Shown one piece after another: positions 40,301-48,570 of a stretch of DNA of 64,000 nucleotides. Source of the stretch: Climacteris rufus (taxonomy: Eukaryota > Chordata > Aves > Passeriformes > Climacteridae); contig VZRZ01003917.1 of the NCBI GenBank assembly GCA_013398175.1, positions 1,017,397 to 1,081,396 on the forward strand, written 5' to 3'. Position 1 is the stretch's first letter, and every line of letters starts with the position of its first letter. A program made the position numbers and the translations under genes. A model generated the notes under the pieces. The model was not told where the DNA came from. It ran no database searches and saw only the letters and a program-made list of their open reading frames with translations.

Positions 40301-40699
40301 TTATTCCCATTTAAATTCTTAAACAAGAACTTTTTTTCATAAAACTGAAGAATAAAGGAATGAAGAATTAGTAACAGTTAATACTTTACAAGGAAAAATA
40401 ATACAACATTAAAAACAAATCCTTAGAAATCTAACTTCAGAACTCTAATTCAATGGACAAATGTTAAAAATTAAAAACTAATTATGAATAATCACCCAGA
40501 TCAATTTGCTTTAGGCCTAAATCTTGACCACTTTTGTTGATTTCATGAAGCTGCTCGCATATGAAAAGATTTAAGTTTTACATGTTACTCAGATTAGTAA
40601 TTCCTCACACACCTTCTGTCGCCCCCGGAAAACATTTGCAGTAGCTCCCTGTCCTAGAATGTCAGACAACAGCCAGAGGTAATTCGATGTGCTCTGCAT
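19262..40699 (-). CDS. TBK1: TANK-binding kinase 1, complete coding region in 20 exons
   Basis: Serine/threonine kinase of the IKK-related family that phosphorylates IRF3/IRF7, optineurin and p62 downstream of STING, MAVS and TRIF in the cytoplasm. Twenty coding exons were placed by translation and splice sites: 40613-40699, 38715-38855, 37734-37863, 37002-37183, 36035-36195, 34027-34137, 32110-32289, 30390-30586, 29123-29181, 27886-27977, 27359-27460, 26563-26641, 25705-25826, 25501-25577, 25153-25192, 22728-22829, 22542-22638, 21449-21555, 21068-21139, 19262-19310. They sum to 2187 nt, 728 residues plus stop, with no frame break. Visible landmarks are Lys38, the HRD Asp135, the DFG Asp157, activation-loop Ser172, Lys30 and Lys401. 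Order is kinase domain (about 1-305), ubiquitin-like domain (about 308-385), scaffold/dimerisation helices (about 407-657) and the C-terminal adaptor-binding coiled coil. Introns 17 and 20 (coding exons 16 and 19) use GC donors. Recalled human length is 729. Confidence 0.97.
19735..20550 (+). mobile_element. Degenerate bird ERV LTR (ERVK-like) in last TBK1 intron
   Basis: The 3' part (about 20285-20550) matches a bird retroviral LTR: GGCTTATTTTGTTTCTCAGT, an AATAAA signal at 20381-20386, TTTGAGCCTGTTTTGCCTGG, then TCTCTCCTCTGTCC and an end at CGATGACA. The GC-rich part from about 19735 to 20285 looks like its U3 or adjoining internal sequence; its left edge is uncertain. Antisense to TBK1. 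No intact viral reading frame is seen. Confidence 0.7.
20381..20386 (+). terminator. Polyadenylation signal of the intronic LTR
   Basis: AATAAA in the expected R region of the LTR, on the strand opposite to TBK1. Confidence 0.5.
20867..20910. repeat. AT-rich direct repeat of 16 bp
   Basis: AATTCAGAATTTAATT occurs at 20867-20882 and again at 20895-20910, with a related TTAGAATTAATTT between them. It is in the last TBK1 intron, just past the read-through stop of exon 20. Confidence 0.8.
21068..21139 (-). CDS. TBK1: TBK1 exon 20, adaptor-binding coiled coil, ends at a GC donor
   Basis: 72 nt, residues 689-712 plus two bases ([20 protein letters not shown], then ILE). This helix binds TANK, NAP1 and SINTBAD in the family. 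Joining to the last exon (RFGTLTVDG) requires a donor at 21068, where the intron begins GCAAGC rather than GT. Reading through would add 26 other residues and stop at 20986-20988. Confidence 0.9.
21449..21555 (-). CDS. TBK1: TBK1 exon 19, C-terminal region
   Basis: 107 nt, residues 654-688 plus two bases. It encodes LQDALPQKMFAASSGMKHTM and YPSSNTLVEMTL, the link to the adaptor-binding coiled coil. Acceptor TACAG|CTACAA; donor GG|GTGAGA. Confidence 0.95.
22200..22325. repeat. A/C-rich low-complexity tract in TBK1 intron 18
   Basis: Nearly free of G after about 22215 and built of AAACC, CCCCACC and poly-A pieces. On the minus strand it is a G/T-rich tract. No repeat family recognised. Confidence 0.6.
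22542..22638 (-). CDS. TBK1: TBK1 exon 18, end of scaffold domain
   Basis: 97 nt, residues 621-653 (KMLHTRKQLLSLTSQCFGIE then EEVSKYQDYINE). A pyrimidine-rich acceptor precedes GGAAAATG; donor GAG|GTAGAA. Confidence 0.96.
22728..22829 (-). CDS. TBK1: TBK1 exon 17, ends at a GC donor
   Basis: 102 nt, residues 587-620 plus two bases (KQKLYLHATKAIALFKDECV ... EDWTR). Continuity with exon 18 in the family (W-x-R-K-M-L-H) requires the end at 22728, where the intron begins GCAAGC instead of GT. A GT donor 27 nt downstream (exon end 22701) is also in frame and would insert QAIDFFNIW. Confidence 0.9.
24131..24450 (-). mobile_element. CR1 LINE fragment in TBK1 intron 16
   Basis: Begins GAATCATAGAATGGTTTGAG, the reversed CR1 3' end, and continues through the conserved 3' portion of ORF2 (Pro-Leu-rich strings about first-strand 'CACCCTCACAG' at 24260). 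Same strand as TBK1. 5' truncated. Confidence 0.92.
25153..25192 (-). CDS. TBK1: TBK1 exon 16, 40-nt microexon-sized exon
   Basis: Only 40 nt, residues 574-586 (RLPYNEEQIHKFD). Too short to be found as an ORF, but it is needed to keep frame between its neighbours and it matches the family. Acceptor CCTAG|GGCTTC; donor AA|GTAAGT. Confidence 0.95.
25501..25577 (-). CDS. TBK1: TBK1 exon 15, scaffold/dimerisation domain
   Basis: 77 nt, residues 548-573 plus one base. It reads NPERLQALLSSITDIYYQFK then KDKAER; the NPER start differs from NVEK in human as I recall it. Acceptor TCTAG|TCCAGA; donor CGAA|GTAAGT. Confidence 0.95.
25705..25826 (-). CDS. TBK1: TBK1 exon 14, scaffold/dimerisation domain
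   Basis: 122 nt, residues 508-547 plus two bases. It encodes SSSQGTIETSLQDIKTKLSP and WANQEGMHPKDR. Acceptor TGTAG|CTCTCC; donor AA|GTGAGT. Confidence 0.96.
26563..26641 (-). CDS. TBK1: TBK1 exon 13, scaffold/dimerisation domain
   Basis: 79 nt, residues 481-507 (YEHLMQINLEASEVDEISEI then HTKLLR). Acceptor GTCAG|ATATGA; donor CGT|GTAAGT. Confidence 0.96.
27359..27460 (-). CDS. TBK1: TBK1 exon 12, scaffold/dimerisation domain
   Basis: 102 nt, residues 447-480 plus two bases. It encodes EIIKDDYNEMVHKKAEIVIR and DFCIRNIEKAEK, part of the helical dimer interface. Acceptor TTTAG|TGAAAT; donor AT|GTGAGT. Confidence 0.96.
27886..27977 (-). CDS. TBK1: TBK1 exon 11, scaffold/dimerisation domain
   Basis: 92 nt, residues 417-446 plus two bases. 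It encodes the first long helix of the scaffold domain (CYACRVASSLLLYQELMRKG). Acceptor CACAG|GCAGTG; donor AAT|GTAAGC. Confidence 0.96.
29123..29181 (-). CDS. TBK1: TBK1 exon 10
   Basis: 59 nt, residues 397-416 (VLLPKVHQRYDLDGDASMAK). It contains Lys401, known in human as a K63 ubiquitination site, and joins the ubiquitin-like domain to the scaffold helices. Donor AAA|GTGAGT. Confidence 0.96.
30390..30586 (-). CDS. TBK1: TBK1 exon 9, ubiquitin-like domain
   Basis: 197 nt, residues 331-396. It encodes most of the ubiquitin-like domain, with FHELVYKQTKIPSQNQELMY and EENPIFVVSRE recognisable. This domain regulates kinase activity and substrate presentation in the family. Acceptor TATAG|AGCTGC; donor G|GTATGT. 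Confidence 0.97.
32110..32289 (-). CDS. TBK1: TBK1 exon 8, end of kinase and start of ubiquitin-like domain
   Basis: 180 nt, residues 271-330. It encodes LTPVLANILEADQEKCWGF (end of the kinase C-lobe) and then the first strand of the ubiquitin-like domain (IIIHIFSLQQMTLHKVYI). Acceptor CTAG|GGGTCT; donor AC|GTAAGT. Confidence 0.97.
34027..34137 (-). CDS. TBK1: TBK1 exon 7, kinase C-lobe
   Basis: 111 nt, residues 234-270. It encodes YKIITGKPSGAISG and ends SCSLS. Residue 261 is Trp (codon TGG at 34056-34058) in the string IEWSWEMP, where the human protein as I recall it reads IDWSGDMP. Donor AA|GTAAGT. Confidence 0.96.
35291..35903 (+). mobile_element. Bird ERV LTR (ERVL-like) in TBK1 intron 6, interrupted by (ATTCC)n
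   Basis: Begins TTTTGACTGGGATAGAGTAA, passes through TTGCTGAGCCGTGCTTACAC and CAGCAAGCAGGCTGGGAGCA, and ends with TATTAAACTGTC (poly(A) signal ATTAAA at 35774-35779), ACCCACGAGTTGTTGCAC and GGGGCTATACCACAA, the order of a known family of bird LTRs. Antisense to TBK1. The middle, where the TATA region normally sits, is replaced by a pentanucleotide array. Confidence 0.82.
35526..35575 (+). repeat. (ATTCC)n microsatellite, 10 units
   Basis: Ten tandem pentamers; the seventh and ninth are GTTCC, the rest ATTCC. It sits directly after GGGAT in the LTR, a place where related LTRs have GGGATATTCCAT, so the array probably grew from that seed. Confidence 0.95.
36035..36195 (-). CDS. TBK1: TBK1 exon 6, kinase C-lobe
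   Basis: 161 nt, residues 181-233 plus two bases of Met234. It begins HPDMYERAVL, the P+1 region after the activation loop, and includes DLWSIGVTFYHAATG. Donor GAT|GTAGGT. An in-frame TAG occurs just inside the intron, so the shorter donor is required. Confidence 0.97.
37002..37183 (-). CDS. TBK1: TBK1 exon 5, catalytic and activation loops
   Basis: 182 nt, residues 120-180. It contains the catalytic loop HRDIKPGN (Asp135), the DFG motif (Asp157) and the activation loop with Ser172 in SLYGTEEYL. All catalytic residues are intact. Acceptor TGTAG|TGGCTG; donor TTA|GTAAGC. Confidence 0.98.
37734..37863 (-). CDS. TBK1: TBK1 exon 4, kinase hinge
   Basis: 130 nt, residues 77 to 119 plus one base of 120. 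It carries the hinge MEFCPCGSL and ends in the alpha-E helix (ESEFLIVLRDV). Acceptor CCAG|ACAACT; donor G|GTATGT. Confidence 0.96.
38715..38855 (-). CDS. TBK1: TBK1 exon 3, kinase N-lobe
   Basis: 141 nt, residues 30-76. It contains Lys30 (a known ubiquitin acceptor), the catalytic Lys38 in YAVKVF and the alpha-C helix region (REFEVLKKLNHKNIV). Acceptor CAG|AAAACT and donor GAG|GTAATG; phase 0 at both ends. Confidence 0.97.
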
Positions 40700-40733
40700 C
40701 TTTGCTCTTTGATTAGACAGTTTTCCTTTTCAC
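40613..40733 (-). CDS. TBK1: TBK1 exon 2 (first coding exon)
   Basis: Starts at ATG 40697-40699 (A at -3, good context) and encodes residues 1-29, MQSTSNYLWLLSDILGQGAT onward, which include the glycine-rich ATP loop (LGQGATANVF). The exon begins in 5' UTR at 40733 after a TTTTTAAG acceptor, so the gene has an upstream non-coding exon. The donor AAG|GTGTGT lies at 40611-40612. Confidence 0.95.
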
Positions 40734-43700
40734 CTTAAAAACAAAAGGTTCAAGACACTGAATTATGATTTAGTAAAATACAAGAAAGGGACTTATTTTA
40801 ACTATAAATACCCAGACCCCAACTCTAACTCCAAAGACATGGCGAATTAAGAACAACCAAGCAAAGGAATAAGAGGTGAAACACGGAAACAAAAACAAGC
40901 CCAACAATCAAAACCAATGCCACTGATGCACCACCTCTCTGCATTTAAGGTCTGTATTCCCCAAACTTTGTTTGAAAAGTGAACTGGAAAGGTGAAGCTT
41001 TATAATCCCTTCACTGTTATACAAAGTGTTTAAATGATAAAGTAACAAAATCTATAGAAAAGACTTAAAAACATGTCCACAAGGTCTTGTAAAGGTAAGC
41101 AAGACTGTAATTGAACTCCATTATTCTGTACATACGCCAAAGAACAGACATTAGAGATGACGGCAGATACGTACACAGACATTCTAGATCACTTTGGCTC
41201 TGGAAGTTGAATTTCAGCAGAACTGTAGCGGTATTGGACTAATGACTCCCAAAAAGCTATTTTTACGTGAACTAGAAAAAAGTCACAAATGGCACAAGTA
41301 TTTTCAGCCACTTGCTAAAACCAGCAATTACTAATGAAAGAAATTAAGGGACATTTCTCTCATTTCTAAAATTTCACATTGGGTGAAATTTGGAGACACA
41401 GCCTGGCTTCCCCACCTTTCCTGGAATGTGAACTGTCAAGTACTCAGGTCTTCACAAATACAAAAGAAAGAGGAAAAAAAATTTGGATTAAATTATCACA
41501 ACAAAACAAAACATTAGAACTGCCAGATTTTGCTGCTTGCCAAAACAGCAAGAGCTGCAGGTGAATTCCCTTAACTTTTTTGTTTAATTAGCACACTGAT
41601 TTTGCCATTAAACCTAGCAAAAGACTCTAAAATAAAAGATGTAGCTTCCCAAACCTAAAGAGTCTCAAGAGCAAAATGGCACCCGGACCAGAGGAAGTTT
41701 CTAGAGCAGCTCTCTCTCCTCAGCCTGGCAGGGGACACCACCTCACTGGCACGTGTTACGTGACAGGACACTGCAGGCACCCAAACAAAGAAGCCTTTCC
41801 TGTAACTACCGAAGAAGAGGTACAACAGAATTTCCTGTGTTTGTTACCAGACGGTGACAGGCACTGTCGGAGCTCCCTGGTGTGCAGGGTGACAGCAGCA
41901 GGAGCCGCACGGTGCGCACGGCAGGAGCGCGGGGAAAGCCGCACGCCAGGCCCACCGCGCCCGGCAGGGAGCACAGCGGGCACCGCTCCTGACCCCACCG
42001 CAGCCACAGCTGCACACACACAGCTTCTCGGCACTCCGAACACACTGCCCCACGGGCAGTGACTGCACATTTCTTACTTTCATTTAGCTCTTCGCTCATG
42101 TGACACGTGAAGCTCCTTGCAAAGCTGTCCCAAAACATCCAGGCACTGACACGTAGCACACAGAATGCAAAGCCAAAATGCAAAGACCTTACATTACTAT
42201 ACAACCGAGAGTCATGCAGCAATGCCATTTGCAAAATCTAGAAAAAGATCTTAATGCTTCTAGAAGGGACAAAAGGTTTTATGTTAAATCGAAACCAAAA
42301 CAAACCCCTGGCACCACACCCCCAACCCTTTCAGTTCTTGGTTAACTCTGACAAGACAATTTGCAATACTATAATAAGACGACTTCTCCCATAAGACAAT
42401 TACTGTAGATGTCAAAGAGCTATCTATGATGCAGACTCAGAAGGTAAGGAAGAGATGAAATAATGTCCAGCGTGCTCCATAAACCATTAGTAAAATTTTT
42501 AAATTAAAAAAATTCTCAAAATTAAAACCCCGCTTGTAACAAGCTAGCTGGCACATTACCAGTAAATGTGTATTTTGTTGATTTACTTCAAAACAATGTT
42601 TGTTAGACTCATACCAAGATAAATCCTTTCTAACCAGAGAGAAAGTGCACAGAATTTCTTCACCGAAGTTGACTCAAATAAAAAAAAAAATCACAGCCTA
42701 TCAAGAGACTGAATTTTCACATTTCCCAAAATTATAATATAAAGATAAGGTAGCTTATGCACAAGATCAGCTCTTTACCTTCTTACTTTCTAATTAAATT
42801 TGCACTAAAGTCAATGGGTGAAAAACAAAAGGACATGTCTGCAACAGATGATCTTCAGTATCATTCAGTGGATATTAAGAAAAACCCCAAAACAGCAAGT
42901 TATTAATGGATTCTCAAAGTCCAGGGTTTTTTCACTCTCAAAACTACAGATATAAAGATGCCAATATTAATCCCAGGGTACATATTAAGCAGCAAAATAA
43001 AGTCAGTATTGTACTATTACACTTCTTTTGTCAAAAGAGTACACTCTTTTTGGCAGGCTCTTTGCTTTTAAGGTATAAAGTCTCATCAGCTTTAACCTTC
43101 AAGTTATAATAATTAGATTGAATAACACATATAACATGTTAGGCCTCCTTTAATACTTTGCATTCCCTGACAGATTCATAAGTGATCTTTGCTAAATACT
43201 CAGCATGTCAAGTTTTCTTTTCATATCTCCCAGTACATTCCTGAATCAATTCACTAGGAGTTTCCCACTAAAATTAAAAAAAAAAAAAAGCTCTAACTGC
43301 ATGATTGATCCTGTCACTAGACTTAATGCTGGACTATTTCTTCACATCTCACTTATGATCATTAAGTCTGGTATGAGTAAAAAGCTCTTCACTTTTGAAG
43401 AGATCTAAAGATCTAAAGAAATCTCTCCTGCTAGCAATTTGATTTACTGTCCTCCATGACTCATTAGCATTTCAAGGGTTTGGGGGCTGCTTTTTGGGTA
43501 TTTTTTAATTGAATATTTTTCTGTTTCTGGCCATGCTACTTCTTTTTTAATTTTCAGCAGAGGGGATTGTACTAAAAAAAGACTGCATTGCTAATGTGTT
43601 TTTTTTTAACTTCCAGTGCTTTGAAGGAGGAGTACTGACTGCTTCTAATTAACATGAAGGCGTTTTCTGTTACCTCAGGCACACAGGGTAAGTACACAAA

Positions 43701-44342
43701 GCAGGTACGGCTCGCTTGTCAGCAGCTGCAATGTACAACTTCACCAGGCAAGCAGGGACAGATGATGAAGTTAAAGCGATGGCTCTTTCTGTTTACAGGC
43801 AAGATCCTATACACCACTAAAGCCAACAGGCAAGGTACTGAGGTTCCAAATAAGTGTTATTTACAGTCTGGTAACTATTAAGGTTTTATACTTCCCTGTA
43901 TGCCCTGCCTCTAGGCCTAGAAGAGAAGCTTCTCCCACGAAAGTCCCTGCTTCCTAATCCTGCTTTTTTCAGCTGTAACCTCCTTACGGGAGTTTCCAGT
44001 CCAATAGCTGGCATCTGAATCATGGAAATACCCTGCCCTTGGCCACACAAGGTCCTGCTAAGGAAATGCACATTGTTCCGAAGGCACACAAAACAAATGG
44101 CAAGCCTGACTACAGAGCTGCTCATCACCCCTGCTCTCGGCATGTCCAGTCCGTAACGCAGGAAGAGGACTCGGCCTGTCTGGGACTGCAGCTCCTGCAA
44201 ACCAACGGGGGCCACGTCCCTCTCTCGGGGGTACAGGGGGCACAGCACCGGGGCTCATCCCTACAGCAGGACGTCCTTTCCAAGATAAAACTTTAACAAC
44301 TCCTTCAGCCACGAAGGCGACGCCGTTTCCTGAAGCACGGTC
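40734..44342 (-). other. TBK1: TBK1 first intron (5' UTR intron), no coding exon
   Basis: Stretch between the acceptor of the first coding exon and the CpG block. No coding exon is seen. It contains a GC-enriched patch at about 41870-42050. The length resembles my recollection of the human 5' UTR intron (roughly 4 kb). Confidence 0.55.
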
Positions 44343-45080
44343 NNNNNNNNNNNNNNNNNNNNNNNNNNNNNNNNNNNNNNNNNNNNNNNNNNNNNNNNNN
44401 NNNNNNNNNNNNNNNNNNNNNNNNNNNNNNNNNNNNNNNNNNNNNNNNNNNNNNNNNNNNNNNNNNNNNNNNNNNNNNNNNNNNNNNNNNNNNNNNNNNN
44501 NNNNNNNNNNNNNNNNNNNNNNNNNNNNNNNNNNNNNNNNNNNNNNNNNNNNNNNNNNNNNNNNNNNNNNNNNNNNNNNNNNNNNNNNNNNNNNNNNNNN
44601 NNNNNNNNNNNNNNNNNNNNNNNNNNNNNNNNNNNNNNNNNNNNNNNNNNNNNNNNNNNNNNNNNNNNNNNNNNNNNNNNNNNNNNNNNNNNNNGGGCCT
44701 GCGAGGGCAGCCCGCGCTTGGGGGCGGCGGAGCGGCGCCCGCCCCCGGGGCGAGGGAGCGCGAGGCAGGGATGCAGCTGGGAGACGTGTGGGAAACGTGG
44801 GGAAGGGGGAGCAGGATGTTCTGTAACAGTGGCCACTCCGGGTGTTTTCCCTGGCGAGGTGTTCCCAACGAGCTCGGTGCCGTTCCGGGCAGGGGTTCCG
44901 TGGTGATTTTTTTTGCTGCGTAATCGCTCCGGCAGAGGTTTCGCTTCCTCGGCTGCCCGAGGCAGAGCTGCCTCCGCCTCGCCCCAGGCCCCCGAGCCGG
45001 AGCTGGGGCACCCCTGCCTCAGCCCCGGCGGCTTCAAGGGACACCCGGGAGAAACGTTTCCCCGTGCCGTGTGATTTGAC
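44140..45080 (-). promoter_or_regulatory. TBK1: CpG-rich block, probable TBK1 promoter and non-coding exon 1
   Basis: GC- and CpG-dense sequence on both sides of an assembly gap, for example around 44695-44760 and 44930-45060. It is the only strong CpG block between the TBK1 start codon and the 3' end of XPOT. Since the first coding exon has a 5' UTR acceptor, a non-coding first exon is expected upstream, probably here or within the gap. The exact start site is not visible. Confidence 0.6.
44343..44694. other. Assembly gap (352 N) in CpG block
   Basis: Run of N bounded by very GC-rich sequence. TBK1 exon 1 may be hidden here. Long translated frames across it are artefacts of the N run. Confidence 1.
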
Positions 45081-47208
45081 TCTGTTTCACTTTGTTCAAA
45101 CCTTACGAAATCTTGGTAGTTTTCATACACCTCTGCTCCGGCTCAGTTTTTACTGATATGTTTTAAGCAAAGGCCCCAGCTAATTTATCTTTTGGTATGT
45201 ATTTCTTGTCTGTCCAGTAATACTGCTGTTCCAGTAAATGATCTGTATAATGAAAAATATTGATAACTTTGTAATTCATACCTAATGTAATCTGATCATA
45301 ATTATAGTGGGAAAATACTGAAAATATTTCTTTTCCTCCTAACACTATCCTTTTTTTGATCCTCTACATTTCCTTTTTTGGAGTTGCCATTTTCCCAAAT
45401 CTTAGAAGCCTATTCTCTTGAGGAACTGACAGTGAGCAGCCTTTTGCTCACAGGCTTTGCTTACTATTATCATCTTAACTTTTGTAACTTTTCTAACAAG
45501 TCCAGGCTTTCTCTTCTTCACTTGTTACAGGGCCCTAAGCTTTTTCCAAAATTCTCCTTAGTGTAACTGATAGGTTTATTGTCAATATAAATGCTTAATT
45601 TATGTTTCTCGATTTTTGGCATCTGAGCTTTGCTTTATAATGCTTCTATACTGTAGAGGGAATAGTTCCCCACCACATTTGTGTTCTGTCCTTCCGTCTT
45701 TCAAAACACTGTAGAGCTCTGCAGAAGAGACATGGTTTATTTTTGTTACCTTTCCCCTGTACTTAGGACCTAGAGCATCGCAGCTGCCATGTCACCAGCC
45801 CCTGGGGCTGGCCCCTGACTGTTCCCACTGCAATTACCATCCTGTGTGCTTTCCCCAGTTCTTGAAGCAACATAATCGATGGTCCTTATGCAGATCTTCT
45901 CTAACCTGTAAATGTTTGACAGCATGGATCACAGGAAAATGTCCAGTTTAAGAACAGGAAAAAACAGACACCAAAAAGGAAAGTGCCATTGCAGTTTCAC
46001 TCTAGAATTTTTTACTTTGCTTGCCTCCATTTCTTTTCAACATATTAGTAAAACTTATGGTATTCCTCACCTCTCTTGTATTTGGATTCTCATTCATGTT
46101 CACAAATTCAGCAGTCTGTAGCTGTATACTATTGCAACTCTCCATCCTAACAATATGGCTATGGGAATTGCAGCTAAAGCTGGCATGTTGCACACAGACT
46201 TTTCACACTTGTAGCTGTCAATGCCAGAACTCAAAAAATATGCTAGAGGAAAAAAAAACACCACAAAACAAAAAAAACTCCACACACAAACCAAAAAAAC
46301 AAGTCAAACTGAACATAATCAGAACTGCAGGCACTAAAACAGACAAATTATAATGTGTTCTTCTAATCTTTTCCTTGGGACCCTCTGGGGATCCTAGCAA
46401 AAAATGAGGTAAGAATGGGTGAGAGCTGAAATCACACTAGGTATTTGCCAAGAAAGAATGAACATCTGATTGAATTGTTTAAGTTTTAAAAATTTTGAGT
46501 GAGAAATTGCATTTTACCAACCTTACCAAAAGGACAACCACTAGCTTTACCAGTACATGGGTGAGAACAGTAATTCTTGAAACTCATAAGCACATTAAAC
46601 ATTGTTTTTCCTGTATAACAAATTCTCTACAGAAGATCAAACTTTTGAACCATTTACTCTTGTAATCTATTTGCTTTCTATATTTAAGTACTTAGAAGAC
46701 ATCACAGCTGAAGCAGAATAAGCAAAGCTGTTCGGCAGCCAACTTCACTTCAGCTGGAACTGTCTTTCATAGCTCCATGTTATTTAAACCATTTTCTTCT
46801 GTAGTTTTGCAGAGGGAAGAGATGCAGTTCCATGATGTAAGACACCTCTTTCCAGCTTGCCACCAGAGAATTCATTCCAAACCTGTTTACAACATGTACA
46901 GATTAGTAGTCCTAGGCCAACCTCAGCCCAGAAGTATACAAATTATACTTTTCCTCTTGTTGCATAGGTACAAAGCCATCTAGGAGAATTCAGTGGAATA
47001 GTCACTCCTATTGCCAGTAAAAAAAAAACATTCTTAGATAAAAAACTCTTGCTCTGGAGCTTGGTATCTCCCATTTTTCTGAAATGCCTGGGATATATAT
47101 AGTGAACAACTAACATATGAAGGAAGAACAGAGACAAAGTGAGAGGTAAAAGCCTTCATGCTAGAGCAGCAAATGCAAAACCTATCTGTCAAACAATCTT
47201 TGCAATCA

Positions 47209-47463
47209 TCAGGACAAGAGGAAATGGCCTCAAATTGCTCCAGGGCAGATTTAGATTGGATGCTAGGAGAAGTTTCTTCACTGGAAGGGTGGTCAAGCAG
47301 TAGGACAGGCTGCCTGGTTGAGTCTCCATCCCTGCAGGTATTTAAGACGTTGGATGTAGCACATGGGGACATGATTGAGGGGTGGGCTTGACATTGCTGG
47401 GTTCATGGTTGGACTCGGTGGTCTTACAGGTCTTTTCCAACCTAAATGATTCTGTGATTATCA
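47209..47463 (+). mobile_element. CR1 LINE fragment
   Basis: Plus-strand CR1 3' end: it opens with CAGGACAAGAGGAAATGGCC, includes the typical TTGGACTCGGTGGTCTTACA block and ends CCTAAATGATTCTGTGATTA. About 255 nt, 5' truncated, in the spacer between XPOT and the TBK1 promoter. Confidence 0.92.
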
Positions 47464-48488
47464 TACTGCATGTGTGTCCAACATGCATAATTCCCATTAC
47501 CCACAGGTACCCACCTCATAGCAAGTCAGAAACACTGTGTACACCACCCCAAGACAAACTACAGACAAATACAACTGTCCACACATCTGCCAGAATGAAC
47601 ATGAGCAACCAGTGTAGAACAGAAAGACCTACTAGAGTAAAAATATTTCTCATCAAAAAATCACTCTGCCTCTGACTTCCCACTTGTGCTATCACCTGGC
47701 ACTGCATCAATCTTGACCTCAGCAGAAATATATTTTCTAGCATGTTCCAATTTTTTTCTTACATGCCACCTTTTGCCACCACCATTTCACAGGGAGATAC
47801 TCCTCTTCCTATTTCTGGCTGCTCCGTCCAACTTCTGTCACTACTTCTGCTTGTCCCATTCTTTTACTTGTGCTCATCCTTCACAGCAGTTCCAGTGTAC
47901 TTAATCGGTTAAAACCACGCTTGCTGTTTCCTTCACTCTCCTTTCTTTGGTTTCTTGTTGGCTTAACTTACTGAAGTGTCCCAAAGTTGAGTAGCCACAT
48001 GGCTACAGAGTGATGCTACACAGCCTAACAGGCCCAATGGCCACCTGCTGCTGAAAGGGGCTTGCTCCCTCCTCCACACCCTTTCCTGGCACCGGCTGTA
48101 GCACTTGTCTCACCCTGCAGTGAGATAGTTCCAACTGGTAAATAAAAGGTACTATCTCTCTAGAAAAGGTGCCTCACCTTTAATGGAGACTTGCAGCTGT
48201 GTTTCCTATTTAAACACTTTACAAGTGAAAATTCCCCTTGTACACAGAAGCAGTTACCACCATGATAACAATTTTATACAGCTTCAATCTAGATAGGGGC
48301 ATTTTGACCACAGCAATGTTAAATCACACAGGAAAGCTGCAGGTGATTGTGTTTGGTGCAGCCTTTAAATGAAATCATTATCCTTTGTCTGGAAAATAAT
48401 AAATTGTGATTGTCAACCTAATCTCCCTGTGGAGTGCTCTCATCTATCTCCATCTTTTTCCCCTTCTCCCCCACAAGAAATGTCAGAG

Positions 48489-48570
48489 GCACAGAATATG
48501 CTGGGTTAGAAGAGACCCACAAGGATCACTGAGTCCCTGCTCCTGGCCCTGCACAGGACCAGCCCCAAGC
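48489..48570 (-). mobile_element. Short CR1 LINE fragment
   Basis: About 80 nt resembling the reversed CR1 3' end (GGCACAGAATATGCTGGGTT, followed by AAGGATCACTGAGTCC and CTGGCCCTGCACAGGACC). Diverged. Confidence 0.75.

Noticed and set aside
41676..42234. Overlapping Ala/Cys-rich frames of 79-142 codons on both strands
   Set aside because: Product of the GC-rich patch in the TBK1 intron; no splice logic or family match.
44058..45130. Open frames of up to 328 codons on the minus strand
   Set aside because: Same artefact across the second N gap; the visible parts are low-complexity GC-rich frames without family resemblance.
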